Origin: Acidaminobacter sp. | GTDB lineage: Bacteria > Bacillota > Clostridia > Peptostreptococcales > Acidaminobacteraceae | Reading direction: 5' to 3' | DNA length: 35,357 nt | NCBI RefSeq assembly: GCF_030247605.1 | Contig: NZ_JAOTSB010000030.1 | Span: 1-35,357, forward strand | Shown here: one piece after another, positions 33,552 to 35,357 of the stretch | Layout: every line of letters begins with the position of its first letter | Numbering within the stretch: position 1 is the first letter of the stretch | The notes under the pieces: generated by a model | The model's database searches: none | What the model saw: only the letters and a program-made list of their open reading frames with translations | Told to the model about the DNA's origin: nothing | Translations under genes and position numbers: made by a program

Positions 33552-33844
33552 ATCGTTGGGAGACCATTTTGCCGCAGCCAGTAAGCTCTCATCAAAAACT
33601 TGATCGCTTCCAGAGTCCAGATGATCACCAAAAGCAATAGGATATAGATATAAGCTGGCATAGCCTGAGCCGCTGGCAAGAACAGGAAAAACCCACTCAC
33701 AATGGTGTTCAGGGCCAGCGACAACACCGCTCTCCAGTATTTTAGCTGCCGATGTCTGATGAGATAAACGACCATAACCGCCAGGAGGATCCCGAGAATG
33801 ATCCCGTACACCATCATATGCTCTGCATCCAGGATTGTCTGCAT
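33524..33844 (-). CDS. Small three-helix membrane protein of unknown function
   Basis: This 106-residue protein has three hydrophobic segments (YGIILGILLAVMVVYLI, LSLALNTIVSGFFLFLP, YIYILLLLVIIWTLEAI) separated by basic loops (RHRQLKYW). No family is recognised. ATG follows AAGGAAGCGACAAT. Its last codons are inside an 11-bp hairpin that may end the transcript. Single gene with no clear partner. Confidence 0.65.
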   Translation of the reverse strand: MQTILDAEHMMVYGIILGILLAVMVVYLIRHRQLKYWRAVLSLALNTIVSGFFLFLPAAQAMPAYIYILLLLVIIWTLEAIKFLMRAYWLRQNGLPTIRDSLASLG

Positions 33845-33891
33845 ATATTGTCGCTTCCTTTACACCACATGATGGTTGACCCCGACTTTTT

Positions 33892-34187
33892 ATGGCTCAA
33901 GAGGCAAATGACAAAATGAACTTAGAACTATTTTCAATACAGGTTAACCGATTTTTGGGGCTTCATGAATCCATTGGCGCGTTTGCAGATTGGAATGGGG
34001 CTTTTCAATTTCTTTCAGAAAAAGCCGAGGAAAGCCGGCTAGTCCTTGTAATAGACGAGTTTCCATACGCTGCGGAAGAAAACCACAACTTAAAATTCAT
34101 TCTCCAAAACTTCATAGATCATGAGTTCAAGCACACAGGCATCTTCATCATATTATGCTGCAGCCAGATCATTCACAAAGCAATGAC
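33892..34187 (+). pseudogene. Internal fragment of an AAA ATPase (archaeal-type/DUF234-like)
   Basis: About 95 residues resemble the Walker B region of the archaeal-type ATP-binding protein family (RLVLVIDEFPYAAEENHNLK, FILQNFIDHEFKHTGIFIIL, then CCS in place of the usual CGSS). The P-loop and the C-terminal domain are missing. Similarity stops near 34165, just before the right arm of repeat copy H. It is a decayed remnant; the open frame to 34302 beyond this point is repeat sequence. Confidence 0.72.
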
Positions 34188-34410
34188 TCTGCCGATGGTT
34201 CCTTTTCGCCACTCTCTTAGAATGTGTCATAATATGGAAGTCGAAATTCTTTTTAAACCCATTATCCGATCGTACGATAATGGGTTTGTTTTGAAATGTT
34301 AATCTACTTCCTATCCTTTACATCGTTGTAAAATACAACGCAAATTGTGGTTTGGGTGACCATCGGCACAAGTGGATCCATTACCATGGGTCATGTCCTA
34401 ACAGTTTATC
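34187..34410. repeat. Nested repeat block: copies H and I of the GACCATCGGC family and copy 2 of the second hairpin family
   Basis: Copy H is a right arm only (CTCTGCCGATGGTT, 34187-34200). Copy 2 of the second family spans 34231-34286, with arms AACCCATTATC/GATAATGGGTT. Copy I (34317-34368) matches copy G over about 52 bp, and its right arm is degenerate (TACCATGGGTCA, about 34384). No gene is present. It lies between two broken ATPase genes. Confidence 0.8.
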
Positions 34411-35174
34411 CTAAATCTGATCATTCAGTAAAAAATCCGGAATATAATGATGTATAATACCTTGTCGGCTAAAATCAAACCGGTCCATAGATAAAACATA
34501 TTTTGGGAAATTATCTTCAATCGCCAGAAGTGCGCCGAATTCCCGTTCGACGGTTTCCTTGGACGCCAAAAGATACGACACCTGCAGATAAAGTCTGCGC
34601 CCGGCTTTTTCGCACACGAAATCCACTTCCCGGTTCCCAACGCGTCCCACAAAGACCTTATAACCACGTCGAAGCATCTCCATATAGATCATATTCTCAA
34701 GAATACGCTGAAGATCTCTTGTGTTATTTCCATAAACCGCTTGCCGTATCCCATGGTCCGCAATGTAATACTTCTCATTGACTTGGATAATCTGCTTCCC
34801 AATCAGATCCATCCGGGGTACACGGTGAAATAAAAAAGCTTCCTCGCATCCCTTGAGCTGATTCAAAACCGTTTCCGGCGCAACCTTTCGTCCCTCACTC
34901 TTAAAATATTTTGAAATGGCGTTCGCTGAGAAAGTCTCTCCCACATGAGCAATCACGTAAAGGAGGATGCGTTCCAATAAATCAATATCCCGAAATTGAT
35001 TTCGCTTCATGACATCTTTGATCAGAACGGAATTATAAAGATCCATAAGGTATTGGGAAGTCGCGTCAGGTTCATGACTAAAATGCTTGAGGAACGGAAA
35101 TCCTCCGATTTGAACATATTGATCGAAAAACTGGTCAGTGGACTTCGACGACTTTTCCTGACTGTACAATTCAT
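34411..35174 (-). pseudogene. DUF4143 ATPase truncated at its N-terminus by a tnpB element
   Basis: About 250 residues of the DUF4143-type C-terminal half remain (YVQIGGFPFLKHF, YNSVLIKDVMKRNQFRD, EKYYIADHGIRQAVYGNN, EMLRRGYKVFVGRVGNREVD), the same family as the intact gene at 18404-19615. The AAA domain with Walker A and B is absent; the frame enters the right end of the IS element at about 35174, and the apparent first residues (MSHGR) come from that element. It is probably non-functional. Confidence 0.85.
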
Positions 35175-35357
35175 TGAACCTCCCATGACTCAAGTCACGG
35201 GATTCCTAAGAACACCGTTCTAACGAACAATTTTTTATTAGGCTATCCCCGCCGCACCAGCGGTTAGAAGCCTTAGGGCTTCATTCTTAATATTTATGCT
35301 TGCGTTAAGATCTCTGTCATGGATTGCACCACATTCCGGACAAATCCAATTTCTAAC
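35174..35357 (-). mobile_element. IS200/IS605-family element, right end (continues past the window)
   Basis: The right end is inferred from the subterminal hairpin TCCCATGACT/AGTCACGGGA (35181-35202), the terminal GGTTCAA (minus strand, plus 35174-35180) and the adjoining tnpB 3' end. It interrupts the DUF4143 ATPase gene. In this family the 3' end of tnpB and the right end also encode a guide (omega/re) RNA, so the RNA would read out across 35174 into the ATPase remnant. Confidence 0.82.
35238..35357 (-). CDS. tnpB: TnpB RNA-guided nuclease, C-terminal 39 residues
   Basis: A partial frame enters from the right edge and ends at TAA 35238. It carries the second half of the Zn ribbon (CPECG) and the RuvC III motif [10 protein letters not shown], followed by [10 protein letters not shown]. 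These are diagnostic of TnpB/IS605 OrfB. The rest of the protein is outside the window. Confidence 0.9.
   Translation of the reverse strand, partial: VRNWICPECGAIHDRDLNASINIKNEALRLLTAGAAGIA

Noticed and set aside
34187..34302. Continuation of the plus-strand ATPase frame past the repeat
   Set aside because: The residues are translated repeat sequence (copy H and the second hairpin family); ATPase similarity stops near 34165.

Overview
The window looks like the chromosome of an anaerobic Clostridia-type Firmicute. Ribosome binding sites are strong (AGGAGG/GGAGG), GTG and TTG starts are common, sigma-A promoters fit the consensus, and the gene content includes non-pyrrolysine MttB methyltransferases, corrinoid proteins, a RACo-type activator and TRAP transport. 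No rRNA, tRNA or CRISPR array was seen. Most of the window is accessory metabolism plus small orphan genes.

Layout. Positions 1-319 hold a tandemly duplicated hairpin/terminator block. Positions 320-1608 (-) hold guaA, which has a one-base frameshift and an eroded glutaminase domain. Positions 1834-16241 hold a divergent corrinoid methyltransferase locus. The minus arm encodes a corrinoid protein, two MttB-family methyltransferases and a hydantoinase/oxoprolinase-family protein. The plus arm encodes a UroD/MtaA-like protein fused to a thioredoxin-like domain, a MetH-activation-like protein, a RACo-like reductive activator, a DUF5714-like protein, a CobW-type GTPase, a LysR regulator, an APC permease and a NuoG/HydA-type Fe-S protein. 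The likely scheme is import of a methylated (perhaps quaternary) amine, demethylation by MttB onto the corrinoid protein, transfer of the methyl group by the UroD-like protein, and reductive repair of Co(II) by RACo fed by Fe-S proteins. The substrate cannot be read from the sequence.

Positions 16401-25503 are a patchwork of small accessory genes: SAM methyltransferase, sugar-phosphate isomerase, DUF4143 ATPase, DUF1801, DUF4256, amidinotransferase-fold hydrolase, DUF4230, YkgJ-type Cys cluster, FAH-family hydrolase, small membrane protein and MarR. Many of these units are separated by a recurring intergenic hairpin with arms TGACCATCGGCA/TGCCGATGGTCA. Positions 25862-33326 (-) hold an IclR-linked operon: TRAP transporter (dctP-dctQ-dctM), meta-cleavage-type C-C hydrolase, 2-keto-4-pentenoate hydratase, acetaldehyde dehydrogenase and 4-hydroxy-2-oxovalerate aldolase. 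It is a complete lower meta-cleavage route to pyruvate and acetyl-CoA, with no ring-cleaving dioxygenase in view. Positions 33524-35357 hold a small membrane protein, two ATPase remnants, nested intergenic repeats and the right end of an IS200/IS605-type tnpB element.

The strongest leads are the dispersed GACCATCGGC hairpin family (nine sites) and a second 11-bp-arm hairpin family (two sites with conserved flank spacing), the glutaminase-less GuaA, the substrate-unknown MttB locus, and the dioxygenase-less meta-cleavage/TRAP operon with repeated candidate IclR operators.
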